Positions 16,713 through 25,013 of a stretch of DNA of 64,000 bases are shown one piece after another. The first letter of the stretch is position 1; each line of letters begins with the position of its first letter. Under the pieces are notes generated by a model, which did not search any database, had not been told where the DNA came from, and worked only from the letters and a program-made list of their open reading frames with translations. A program made the position numbers and the translations under genes. The stretch comes from Blautia coccoides (lineage in GTDB: Bacteria > Bacillota > Clostridia > Lachnospirales > Lachnospiraceae), in the NCBI RefSeq assembly GCF_034355335.1, contig NZ_CP136422.1, positions 2,297,001 through 2,361,000 of the forward strand, read 5' to 3'.

Positions 16713-18257
16713 ATGGCAATTACAAGATTTGCGGCAATTGATGTTGGCTCTTATCATGTATCCATGGATATCTATGAGATTTCGCCGAAAGCAGGTATCC
16801 GTCAGATTGATGAGGTCAGAAGCCGTCTGGAGATCGGGCGGGACACATACGGCACCGGGAAGATCGGGTATGATTCCACTCAGGAGCTGTGTGCCGTACT
16901 CCGGGACTTCGCAGGCATCATGAAGGAATACCAGGTGGATGCTTACCGGGCCTGCGCCACCAGTACCCTGCAGGAGGCTAGGAATGTCTGGATCGTATTG
17001 GACCAGGTATACCAGAAAACAGGCATCAATGTGGAAATCCTCAGCAACTCAGAGCAGAGGTTTTACGGTTATAAATCCCTGGCGGCCAAGGAAGCGGCAT
17101 TTACAAAGATCATCCAGAAGGGAACTGCTATCATTGAGATCGGCGGAGGAAATGTACAGATTTCCCTGTTTGACAAGGACGCGCTGGTGACGACCCAGAA
17201 TTTCAAGATGGGAAGCCTGCGTATCCGGGAGCGCCTGATCCCTGTGGAGAAAGAGACTGTTTACTATGAACATCTGGTGGAAGAGCTGATACACAATGAT
17301 ATTCTGAGCTTTAAAAAACTGCATCTGAAAGAGAGGAAGATTGACAATATCATTCTTCTAGGAGATGTGTTTATGGAAACGATCCTGAAGAAAAAAAGCA
17401 GCATGGAGGAAAACAGGACTGTCAGCCGTGACGCGTTTATGCAGGTGTATGAGGGCATTGTCCATAAATCTCCGGAGCAGGCCGCTGTGGAGCTGGGGAT
17501 TTCCCTGGAGTTTGCCACCATCTTAGTGCCGACTCTGATCATCTGCAGAGTATTTATTGATGAGATGGGAGCAGACACTTTATGGCTGCCGGGAACCCAG
17601 TTAAATGACGGTGTATCCTATGACTACGCCCAGAAGCAGAAGCTCATCAAAAGCACTCATAATTTTGAAAATGACATACTGGTATCCGCCAGAAATATAG
17701 CGAAGCGCTACATGAGCAACAAGAGCCATACCCAGGCGGTTGCTCAGGTGGCCAACATAATCTTTGACAGCATGAAGAAGGTGCACGGTATGGGAAGCCG
17801 GGAAAAGCTGCTCCTGCAGATCGCGGTCATCCTTCACGACTGCGGGAAATATATCAGCATGAGCAATGCGGCTGAGTGTTCCTATGCGATCATCATGTCC
17901 ACAGAGATCATCGGCCTGTCCCATATGGAACGGGAAGTCATTGCAAGTGTGGTGCGCTTTAATTCCGAGCCTTTCAAATATTACGGGGAGGCGGATTCCA
18001 AGAGTGCCATTGACCGTGACACTTACATGCTGATCGGCAAGCTGACCGCTATATTAAGGGTAGCCAATGCCCTGGACCGCAGCCATGAGCAGAAAGTGGA
18101 GGAAGTTAAGGCGGCAGTTAAGGAGAAAGAATTAATATTGACCATTGATACGCAGGAGGATCTTACACTGGAGGAAGGACTTCTGACAGAAAAGGCAGAT
18201 TTCTTTGAAGAAGTGTTCAGTATCCGCCCGAGACTGCGCCGGAAGAAGAGAAGATAG
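16713..18257 (+). CDS. Ppx/GppA family exopolyphosphatase
   Basis: 514 aa, with GAGGTGAG upstream. The N-terminal ASKHA-fold domain begins RFAAIDVGSYHVSMDI and has the second phosphate loop in AIIEIGGGNVQISLF. The C-terminal part has an HD-like region (ILHDCGKYISMSNAAECSYA). Such proteins remove terminal phosphate from polyphosphate or from pppGpp. Polyphosphate is the more likely substrate because ppk1 follows 11 bp downstream. Cytoplasmic. Confidence 0.88.
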   Translation: MAITRFAAIDVGSYHVSMDIYEISPKAGIRQIDEVRSRLEIGRDTYGTGKIGYDSTQELCAVLRDFAGIMKEYQVDAYRACATSTLQEARNVWIVLDQVYQKTGINVEILSNSEQRFYGYKSLAAKEAAFTKIIQKGTAIIEIGGGNVQISLFDKDALVTTQNFKMGSLRIRERLIPVEKETVYYEHLVEELIHNDILSFKKLHLKERKIDNIILLGDVFMETILKKKSSMEENRTVSRDAFMQVYEGIVHKSPEQAAVELGISLEFATILVPTLIICRVFIDEMGADTLWLPGTQLNDGVSYDYAQKQKLIKSTHNFENDILVSARNIAKRYMSNKSHTQAVAQVANIIFDSMKKVHGMGSREKLLLQIAVILHDCGKYISMSNAAECSYAIIMSTEIIGLSHMEREVIASVVRFNSEPFKYYGEADSKSAIDRDTYMLIGKLTAILRVANALDRSHEQKVEEVKAAVKEKELILTIDTQEDLTLEEGLLTEKADFFEEVFSIRPRLRRKKRR

Positions 18258-18268
18258 GGGGCATAAGG

Positions 18269-20404
18269 ATGGATTTAAAAGATTACATGAAACCGGAATA
18301 TTACTGGAACAGGGAATTGAGCTGGATAAAATTTAATGAGAGAGTTCTCTCTGAAGCCAGGGACAAACCCCTTCCCCTGTTTGAAAGACTGAAATTTTTA
18401 AGTATCACAGCCTCCAATCTGGATGAATTTTTCATGATCCGTGTGGCATCCTTAAAGGATATGGTACATGCAAAATACACAAAACCGGATATTGCCGGCA
18501 TGACGCCAAAGGAACAGTTAAAAGAGCTGTCCACAGTAACAAAGGAGCTGGTGGAGACACAGTATAATACCTACAACCGTTCTCTTCTGCCTGCGCTGAA
18601 GAAGGTAGGTCTTCATGTGGTGGAAAAGCATGAGGATCTCACAAAGGAGCAGCAGGCGTACGTAGACCGCTATTTTGAAGAGAGCGTATATCCGGTCCTG
18701 ACGCCTATGGCCATGGATTCAGCCAGGCCTTTTCCCCTTATCAGAAACAAGACACTGAATATCGGTGCCCTGATTTCAAAAAAGGACAAAAAGGGAAAGG
18801 AGGAGCTTGAGTTCGCCACAGTCCAGGTGCCCTCTGTGCTGCCCAGAATTGTTATGCTGCCTGAGGATAAAAAGGGAAATACTGTTGTGATCTTACTGGA
18901 GCAGGTGATCGAGAGGAATATCGGAAAGCTGTTCCTAAGCAATGAGGTGGCCTGCACCTGTCCGTACCGGATCATGAGAAACGCGGATCTGACCATTGAT
19001 GAGGATGAAGCGGCAGATCTCCTGAAAGAAATCCAGAAACAGTTGAAAAAGCGCCAGTGGGGTGAAGTGATCCGTCTGGAAGTGGAAGACAAGATGGATG
19101 AGAGACTTTTAGAAGTCCTCACAATGGAGTTTGAAATCAAGGAGGAGGACATCTTCCAGATCAACGGACCGCTGGATCTGACCTTCCTTATGAAGATGTA
19201 CGGAATGGCCGGTTTTGATGAATACAGGAACAAGCCTTATACACCGGCTCCGGTGCCGGCTATGATGACAGACGAGGATATTTTTACCCAGATCAGAAGA
19301 GGGGATATTCTGCTGCACCATCCGTTTATGACATTTCAGCCAGTTGTGGATTTTGTGCGCCAGGCTGCAAAAGACCCGGATGTGCTGGCTATCAAGCAGA
19401 CTCTGTACCGGGTCAGCGGCAATTCACCGATCATTGCGGCACTGGCTCAGGCAGCGGAGAACGGCAAGCAGGTCACTGTTTTGGTGGAGCTGAAGGCCCG
19501 CTTTGACGAAGAAAATAATATTGTCTGGGCAAAAATGCTTGAGAAAGCGGGATGCCATGTTATTTACGGGCTTCTGGGATTAAAAACACACAGCAAGATC
19601 ACTCTGGTGGTGCGCAGGGAGGAGAACGGTATCCGCAGATATGTACATCTGGGAACCGGCAATTATAACGATTCCACAGCCAAGCTGTATACAGACTGCG
19701 GTATTCTTACCTGTTCTGCCAGGATCGGGGAGGATGCCACAGCGGTGTTTAACATGCTCTCCGGTTACTCGGAGCCAAGAACCTGGAATAAGCTTGTCGT
19801 GGCGCCTATCTGGATGCGTGACCGTTTTATCCACCAGATCGAGATGGAGCGGGAATATGCTCTGAAAGGCCGAAAGGCAAGAATCGTGGCCAAAATGAAT
19901 TCCCTCTGCGACAGGGATATTATTGCCGCCCTGTATGCGGCCAGTGCGGCAGGGGTGAAGATTGACCTGATCGTGCGCGGAATCTGCTGCCTGAAGACGG
20001 GAATCCCGGGTATCAGCGAGAATATCACTGTGCGCTCTATTGTGGGTAATTTCCTGGAGCATAGCAGGATCTTTTACTTCTACAGCGACGGACATGAGGA
20101 AATCTTCATGGGAAGTGCAGACTGGATGCCCAGAAATCTTGACAAGAGGGTGGAAATCGTATTTCCCGTGGAGGATGAGAAGCTGAAGGAGGAAGTCAAA
20201 CACATTCTGGAAATGCAGCTTGCTGACAATGTAAAGGCGCATGTGCTGCAGCCTGACGGAAAGTATGAGAAGATAGACAAAAGAGGCAAGGTATTGATGA
20301 GTTCCCAGGATTATTTCTGCGAGGAGGCATGGGAGCGGGCAAAACTTCCGGAAAGTGCTGTAGACAACAGAGTGTTTATTCCTGCCGAGGCACCGGAGGA
20401 TTAA
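18269..20404 (+). CDS. ppk1: Polyphosphate kinase 1
   Basis: 711 aa, RBS AGGGGG. Ppk1 reversibly transfers the gamma phosphate of ATP to polyphosphate. Landmarks: the N-terminal motif NRELSWIKFNERVL; the phospholipase-D-like catalytic part with IKQTLYRVSG and the autophosphorylated His in GLKTHSKITLVVR; the second HKD-like region with RGICCLKTGIPG. The length is normal for the family. It is translationally close to the Ppx/GppA gene, so synthesis and degradation are co-expressed. Confidence 0.95.
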   Translation: MDLKDYMKPEYYWNRELSWIKFNERVLSEARDKPLPLFERLKFLSITASNLDEFFMIRVASLKDMVHAKYTKPDIAGMTPKEQLKELSTVTKELVETQYNTYNRSLLPALKKVGLHVVEKHEDLTKEQQAYVDRYFEESVYPVLTPMAMDSARPFPLIRNKTLNIGALISKKDKKGKEELEFATVQVPSVLPRIVMLPEDKKGNTVVILLEQVIERNIGKLFLSNEVACTCPYRIMRNADLTIDEDEAADLLKEIQKQLKKRQWGEVIRLEVEDKMDERLLEVLTMEFEIKEEDIFQINGPLDLTFLMKMYGMAGFDEYRNKPYTPAPVPAMMTDEDIFTQIRRGDILLHHPFMTFQPVVDFVRQAAKDPDVLAIKQTLYRVSGNSPIIAALAQAAENGKQVTVLVELKARFDEENNIVWAKMLEKAGCHVIYGLLGLKTHSKITLVVRREENGIRRYVHLGTGNYNDSTAKLYTDCGILTCSARIGEDATAVFNMLSGYSEPRTWNKLVVAPIWMRDRFIHQIEMEREYALKGRKARIVAKMNSLCDRDIIAALYAASAAGVKIDLIVRGICCLKTGIPGISENITVRSIVGNFLEHSRIFYFYSDGHEEIFMGSADWMPRNLDKRVEIVFPVEDEKLKEEVKHILEMQLADNVKAHVLQPDGKYEKIDKRGKVLMSSQDYFCEEAWERAKLPESAVDNRVFIPAEAPED

Positions 20405-20528
20405 AAGTAAACAGTTATAGAAAGAAGGACTGCTGTCCGAAGGGAGAAGCCTTTGGATAACGGTCCTTTCTGGGGTTGAAGGCTGCTGCGGGAAGTCTCG
20501 TATTAGACAGCGGTCTTTCAACAATCAA

Positions 20529-20566
20529 CAAAAAAAGATTCCAGTATAAATACTGAAATCTTTTTA
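20529..20566 (-). terminator. Terminator downstream of the tRNA-Glu genes
   Basis: On the reverse strand, GATTTCAGTAT and ATACTGGAATC form a stem just after the tRNA 3' end, followed by a T-run. It may also end ppk1 transcripts from the other side. Confidence 0.75.
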
Positions 20567-20567
20567 G

Positions 20568-20639
20568 CAGTTCGTAGGGGAATCGAACCCCTGTTTCCGC
20601 CGTGAGAGGGCGGCGTCTTAACCGCTTGACCAACGAACC
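20568..20639 (-). tRNA. tRNA-Glu (anticodon CTC)
   Basis: 72 nt on the reverse strand, starting GGTTCGTTGGTCAAGCGG. The anticodon arm is CCGCC-CTCTCAC-GGCGG, giving anticodon CTC, and the T arm contains GGTTCGATTCC. The acceptor stem closes with a G-U pair and CCA is not encoded. The second copy 52 bp away is identical in what can be compared. Confidence 0.93.
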
Positions 20640-20691
20640 ATGTGTGTTTATTTGTATCTTGTAACTTTGCTTCTATAGCTTACTGTATGAG

Positions 20692-20763
20692 CAGTTCGTA
20701 GGGGAATCGAACCCCTGTTTCCGCCGTGAGAGGGCGGCGTCTTAACCGCTTGACCAACGAACC
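20692..20763 (-). tRNA. tRNA-Glu (anticodon CTC), second copy
   Basis: Same 72-nt sequence as the copy at 20568-20639, in the same direction, forming a tandem transcribed leftwards from the promoter at 20815-20843. Confidence 0.93.
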
Positions 20764-20814
20764 ATACTGTGTTATCTGCGCTGCTGTGTTGTTTGTTTCA
20801 CATGACGCTTGATT

Positions 20815-20843
20815 ATAATACTACACATTTTTCCAAAATGCAA
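20815..20843 (-). promoter_or_regulatory. Promoter for the tRNA-Glu pair
   Basis: On the reverse strand: TTGCAT (-35), 17-nt spacer, TATTAT (-10, or TATAAT shifted by three), about 45 nt before the first tRNA. Confidence 0.6.
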
Positions 20844-20880
20844 GCTTTTTTTGAAAAAAAATTAAAAAAGTTAAAAACTC

Positions 20881-20994
20881 GTTACTGTTCACATATATTA
20901 TCCCGCGAGGCGTTTTGCGTAGCAAAATCCTGAGTTAGCCAGCGCCAAAATGCAGTTCATTGCATTTTGTGTGCATCGCGAAGCGTGTTACTGT
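20881..20994. repeat. Hairpin-rich block flanked by the 8-bp direct repeat GTTACTGT
   Basis: GTTACTGT occurs at 20881-20888 and 20987-20994. Between the copies are a hairpin TTTTGC-GTA-GCAAAA (20913-20927) and a longer one CAAAATGCA-GTTCAT-TGCATTTTG (20946-20969), plus related CGCGAGGCG and CGCGAAGCG segments. No ORF. It could be another small mobile repeat; the direct repeats may be a target duplication. Confidence 0.45.
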
Positions 20995-21081
20995 ACAAAA
21001 ACTACACTTTTAGCATACTAAGAACAGTAATAAAACTCCTGAATGGATCTAAAATGAATAAAGAAATCCGGACTGCGGTGT

Positions 21082-21106
21082 GATATGGAGCACTCGGCTC
21101 CATATC
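21082..21106. other. Perfect 9-bp stem-loop downstream of the Rpn-type gene
   Basis: GATATGGAG and CTCCATATC enclose a 7-nt loop, 38 bp after the end of the reverse-strand nuclease gene. There is no U-run, so it may be a 3' processing or stabilising structure rather than a terminator. Confidence 0.5.
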
Positions 21107-21143
21107 AGTGCATGGCAAATCGTGCGGCCGGACATATCACTTC

Positions 21144-22001
21144 CTATAGGTTAAACTGATCAAAAAGCTGCTTCTGGTATTCCCGGTCTGTTACGGCTCT
21201 CTTTATTTTTTCATAAACCTCCGCCTGGTCAGACTGCTGCAGTAATACGCTGATTAACTGATTAACACGCTTTTCTCCCCGTTCAATCCCCAGTTCTTCT
21301 CTTTCCTCCATCATTTCCTCAATGGCAGTACACATATCCGCCTCTCCTTTTTCATTTTCTTTTAATTCTTTCAAAGCGGGAACACTTAGAAATCTTGATA
21401 CCAGCCACCCTTTTTTAGCGTCCAAATGCATAAATTCTTCTTTTTTGACCGCTAGAAATTTTTTCATCCCTTCTTTATCTTTCAGAAGCGGAAGCAGTTC
21501 AAAGACCTCCCGGAGACCGGTCTTAAAATGAAAGCTGTTCACTGTTTGGCTGCATACAAGATTAATACGGTAATCCTGGATGCATTCCGTCCACGGTTCT
21601 AATTCCGGTGGGATATCCAGCATATCATGAAGATCCTCTTTTCTTTTTTTGGTGATCCGTTCCACCTGCCCTGTGTAATCAATTCCGTCGTAGAGCATAC
21701 AGCGGACGGGCATGGCATAATGCACAGTTCTCTGCCCCTCTGCGGCTAGTATAACTGCCAGGCAGCCCTCCCCAAGCAGGGACAGCTTCTGTACGTCCCG
21801 GATTCTCCTTAGTATGATACGCCTGCCGCCTTCTTTTCCCGCCCGCAGAATCTTTTTCTCATTTTCCTGGGCCAGCATATTCGGCCGGATGATTTGATTG
21901 CCGCCGAACAGGGCACCATTAAATAAATCTGCAAAAATTTCGTTGTCAGACAGCACTTCATAGATCTCATCGTCCATTGCTGTCAGTGCGGTTTCATTCA
22001 T
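21144..22001 (-). CDS. Rpn-type (PD-(D/E)XK) putative nuclease/transposase family protein
   Basis: 285 aa from ATG 22001, with GGAAGGAGGT 5 nt upstream. The opening (DNEIFADLFNGALFGGNQII) and the segment VHYAMPVRCMLYDGIDYTGQ match the Rpn/YhgA-like family common in Lachnospiraceae, whose studied members are DNA nucleases that promote RecA-independent recombination. The C-terminal part is charged (EEMMEEREELGIERGEKR), as in relatives. The PD-(D/E)XK residues are not obvious to me. Isolated gene beside tRNAs and a repeat block; a second, different member lies at 58172. Confidence 0.65.
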   Translation of the reverse strand: MNETALTAMDDEIYEVLSDNEIFADLFNGALFGGNQIIRPNMLAQENEKKILRAGKEGGRRIILRRIRDVQKLSLLGEGCLAVILAAEGQRTVHYAMPVRCMLYDGIDYTGQVERITKKRKEDLHDMLDIPPELEPWTECIQDYRINLVCSQTVNSFHFKTGLREVFELLPLLKDKEGMKKFLAVKKEEFMHLDAKKGWLVSRFLSVPALKELKENEKGEADMCTAIEEMMEEREELGIERGEKRVNQLISVLLQQSDQAEVYEKIKRAVTDREYQKQLFDQFNL

Positions 22002-22345
22002 AGACCTCCTTCCCGGATAAGAAGCAGGAGGCAAAGCGTCAGATTACAAAGTGTCTGTATTTTATATTATTAATATAGTGTATGACACAATAAATATCAA
22101 CTATTATTTTGCAATTAACCGAATTTTTGCCGTTTGCTCTTATATCCGTCTGTATTCAATTTTAAACTTTCTGGAATTTTCGGCAGAGCTGCCGCAGAAG
22201 AAAAGAATTGCTTTCCAGATAAATTGATTATACCTTCCGGCCACACTGCTGTCAATCCTGTAAAAATCCACAAATAGGATAAATCTGAACCCCGCTGCTG
22301 CGTACGGGATAAATGATAATATGATGGTCCGGCAGTTGCGGGATG

Positions 22346-22374
22346 TTGTATATTGGAAAGAGTTTTGTTATACT
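22346..22374 (+). promoter_or_regulatory. Promoter of the PHP phosphoesterase gene
   Basis: TTGTAT, 17-nt spacer, TATACT, about 45 nt before the ATG at 22424. The rest of the 22002-22345 gap is AT-rich with no gene that I can see. Confidence 0.6.
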
Positions 22375-22423
22375 GAAGCAGTGAGAGATGAGTTGATCGT
22401 TGATGGAAGAGGAGAAACAGGAT

Positions 22424-23263
22424 ATGAGCCATATCATAGATTTACATGTGCATTCCAATGCGTCGGATGGAACTTTTACGCCGAGTGAGATTGTGGAATA
22501 TGCAGTTAAAAAGGGGTTGAGGGCAGTCGCGCTTACAGACCACGATACAACGGATGGAATTGAAGAGGCAGTGAGGGCCGCAAAAGGCACTTCTTTGGAG
22601 GTGATTCCGGGGATTGAGATTTCTACCACTTGGTGGGAGAGGGATGTCCATATCGTTGGCCTGGGGATCGACTGGAAAAATGCCCGTTTTCAAGAGCAGC
22701 TACTGGGTTTTCAGCAGTCCAGGGATTCGCGGAACTTACAGATGATGGAGCGTTTAAGACAGCACGGCATGGACATTACGTATGAAAAAATGTTGGAGGA
22801 ATTTCCGGAAAGTGTATGGACCAGGGCGCATTTTGCCCGTTTTCTTTTGGAAAGAGGGTATGTCAGCTCTATAAAAGAAGCCTTTGACAGGTATCTGGGA
22901 GATCATGCTTCCTGTTATGTCCCAAGAGAAAAGGTCACACCGTTTCAGGGAATACAACTGATACATGAGGGCGGCGGAAAGGCTGTCTTTGCCCACCCGG
23001 TATTGTGCAGGCTTTCTGATGGAAATCTGGAAAAGATGACTGCAGAGATGAAAAAGGCAGGGCTTGACGGACTGGAGGCTTATTATTCAACCTACCGTCC
23101 GGCGGAAGAGGGAGCTATGATAAGGCTGGCCAGACGCCTTTCCCTGCGCCTTTCCGGCGGTAGTGATTTTCATGGGGCTAATAAGCCGAATATAGATTTG
23201 GGATGCGGATGGGGGAATTTAAAGATACCCTATTCTGTGTGGAAACGGCTGAGGGAAGATTGA
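22424..23263 (+). CDS. PHP-domain metal-dependent phosphoesterase (TrpH type)
   Basis: 279 aa from ATG 22424, with GAGGAG 10 nt upstream; ATG 22403 is an alternative. The four PHP metal motifs are clear: DLHVHSNASDGT, ALTDHDT, GIEIS...VHIVGLGID, and FAHPVL with GGSDFHG. TrpH/RnaAM-type enzymes hydrolyse 3',5'-nucleoside bisphosphates or trim RNA 5' ends in the cytoplasm; which applies here is not visible. Single-gene unit with its own promoter. Confidence 0.9.
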   Translation: MSHIIDLHVHSNASDGTFTPSEIVEYAVKKGLRAVALTDHDTTDGIEEAVRAAKGTSLEVIPGIEISTTWWERDVHIVGLGIDWKNARFQEQLLGFQQSRDSRNLQMMERLRQHGMDITYEKMLEEFPESVWTRAHFARFLLERGYVSSIKEAFDRYLGDHASCYVPREKVTPFQGIQLIHEGGGKAVFAHPVLCRLSDGNLEKMTAEMKKAGLDGLEAYYSTYRPAEEGAMIRLARRLSLRLSGGSDFHGANKPNIDLGCGWGNLKIPYSVWKRLRED

Positions 23264-23406
23264 GAGAAGTTTAGGAGAGAGTAAAACGAGAACCATATTC
23301 TACCATATTCTACAGACTGTTGAAAAGAAGGCGGCAGAAAAAGACAGAATAATGGATTGACAATATTTTTTAATTCCTTTAAACTATATACGGTAAAAGC
23401 AAAATG

Positions 23407-23506
23407 TGAGTCTGCCCAGGCAGACTCTTTGTTATGGTGACAGAAAGCCCGCGTTGCGTGCTTTCTGTTATTTATGATAGCAGAGAACCCGCGTTGCGTG
23501 TTTTCT
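23407..23506 (+). promoter_or_regulatory. Three-hairpin leader upstream of the MATE gene, two with an identical 13-nt loop
   Basis: First, GAGTCTGC-CCAG-GCAGACTC (about 23408-23427), followed by TTTGTT. Then two ~40-bp tandem units, each a stem enclosing the same loop CCCGCGTTGCGTG: CAGAAAG/CTTTCTG (23441-23467) and AGAGAA/TTTTCT (23482-23506). The stems differ but still pair, through a G-U pair in the second, while the loop is unchanged. This is the pattern of a conserved RNA structure or of a protein-binding site. It lies 60-160 bp before the efflux gene. Confidence 0.6.
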
Positions 23507-23568
23507 ATTATTTTTACACAAGAAGTTCCATAACGGGATAAAAACACACGAAGGAAAGGAAGTCTTAT

Positions 23569-24936
23569 ATGACACAAACAAACGTACAAGAAAATAAAAT
23601 GGGGGTCGTACCTGTTCCGAAGCTGCTGTTTCAGATGTCACTGCCCATGATTTTGTCTATGCTGGTACAGGCATTATACAATGTGGTGGACAGTATTTTC
23701 GTGGCACAGATCAATGAGAACGCACTGACAGCCGTTTCCCTGGTCTTTCCGGTGCAGAGCCTTATGATTTCCATAGCAGTGGGAACCGGCGTAGGTGTAA
23801 ATGCGGTATTATCCAGAAGTCTCGGTGAGAAAGATGCCAGGATGGCTGATGAATCGGCGAAAAACGGTATCTTTCTCGCCTTTGTAAGCTGCGTTGTCTT
23901 TGCTGTGCTTGGCGTACTGCTGGCAAAACCATTTTTCCATATGCAGACTGCCGATACACAGATAAGAGAGTACGGAATCCAGTACATGACCATCATTTCA
24001 GCCCTCTGTATTGCTGTGTATATGCAGGTAATGTTTGAGAGGCTGCTGCAGTCCACAGGACGTACTTTCTATACCATGATCTCCCAGGGGCTGGGTGCTG
24101 TGATCAATATTATTTTTGATCCTATCCTGATCTTCGGTCTTCTGGGTTTTCCGAAAATGGGGGTTGCGGGAGCTGCTGCGGCTACCGTTCTGGGGCAGTT
24201 CTGCGGAATGTTCCTGGCAATGTTTTTCAATATCAGGTTTAATAAGGATATCCATATCGGTATGAGGAATTTCAGACCCTCAGGCCGGATCATCAAAGTG
24301 ATCTATTCTGTGGGTGTGCCGTCTATTATCATGCAGGCAATTGGCTCTGTCATGACATTTGGAATGAACAAGATCCTGATCCAGTTCACATCCACGGCCA
24401 CAGCGGTCTTCGGTGTGTATTTCAAACTCAACAGCTTTATATTCATGCCTGTCTTCGGACTGAACAATGGTATGGTGCCTATTGTTGCCTATAACTACGG
24501 AGCAAGGGATAAGAAGAGGATCACCCAGACCATCCATATCAGCATTATCTCAGCAGTGATCATTATGCTTCTGGGGCTTGCACTGTTCATGATCTTTCCG
24601 GCACAGCTTCTGGGAATGTTTAATGCGTCCAAGGATATGCTGGCAATCGGTGTTCCGGCGCTTAGGATCATCTGCCTCAGCTTCCTGTTTGCAGGTTTCT
24701 GCATCATAGTGGGGTCTGTGTTCCAGGCTTTGGGAAACGGTGTGTACAGCCTGATCATCTCTGCGACAAGACAGCTTCTGATCATTCTTCCGGCTGCTGC
24801 CATTCTGGCAAAAGTGGGAGGACTGTCAGCCGTCTGGTGGTCCATTCCCATTGCGGAGATCGCATCTGTGATACTGAGTGCTTATTTCTATAGAAAAATA
24901 TACAGAGAAAAAATTGCTCCTCTTGGAAGAAAATAA
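23569..24936 (+). CDS. MATE family efflux transporter
   Basis: 455 aa, RBS AAGGAAAGGAAG. Twelve hydrophobic segments are arranged as two similar halves; the first starts LLFQMSLPMILSMLVQALYNVVDSIFVAQ, the typical MATE opening. It should export drugs or metabolites in exchange for Na+ or H+. The hairpin array upstream suggests leader-level control. It ends at a strong bidirectional terminator. Confidence 0.93.
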   Translation: MTQTNVQENKMGVVPVPKLLFQMSLPMILSMLVQALYNVVDSIFVAQINENALTAVSLVFPVQSLMISIAVGTGVGVNAVLSRSLGEKDARMADESAKNGIFLAFVSCVVFAVLGVLLAKPFFHMQTADTQIREYGIQYMTIISALCIAVYMQVMFERLLQSTGRTFYTMISQGLGAVINIIFDPILIFGLLGFPKMGVAGAAAATVLGQFCGMFLAMFFNIRFNKDIHIGMRNFRPSGRIIKVIYSVGVPSIIMQAIGSVMTFGMNKILIQFTSTATAVFGVYFKLNSFIFMPVFGLNNGMVPIVAYNYGARDKKRITQTIHISIISAVIIMLLGLALFMIFPAQLLGMFNASKDMLAIGVPALRIICLSFLFAGFCIIVGSVFQALGNGVYSLIISATRQLLIILPAAAILAKVGGLSAVWWSIPIAEIASVILSAYFYRKIYREKIAPLGRK

Positions 24937-24962
24937 GGAACAGACCATTCTCTGCCATTAAA

Positions 24963-25010
24963 AAGGAACAGGAAACGGCTTATAGCGGACCGTTTCCTGT
25001 TCCTTTTTTT
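24963..25010. terminator. Bidirectional terminator between MATE and PucR-like genes
   Basis: AAGGAACAGGAAACGG pairs with CCGTTTCCTGTTCCTT across an 11-nt loop, with a T-run on the right and A-residues on the left, so it serves both convergent genes. Confidence 0.92.
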
Positions 25011-25013
25011 GCG

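Noticed and set aside
19580..20524. 314-aa reverse frame over ppk1
   Set aside because: Shadow of ppk1; no RBS or family match.
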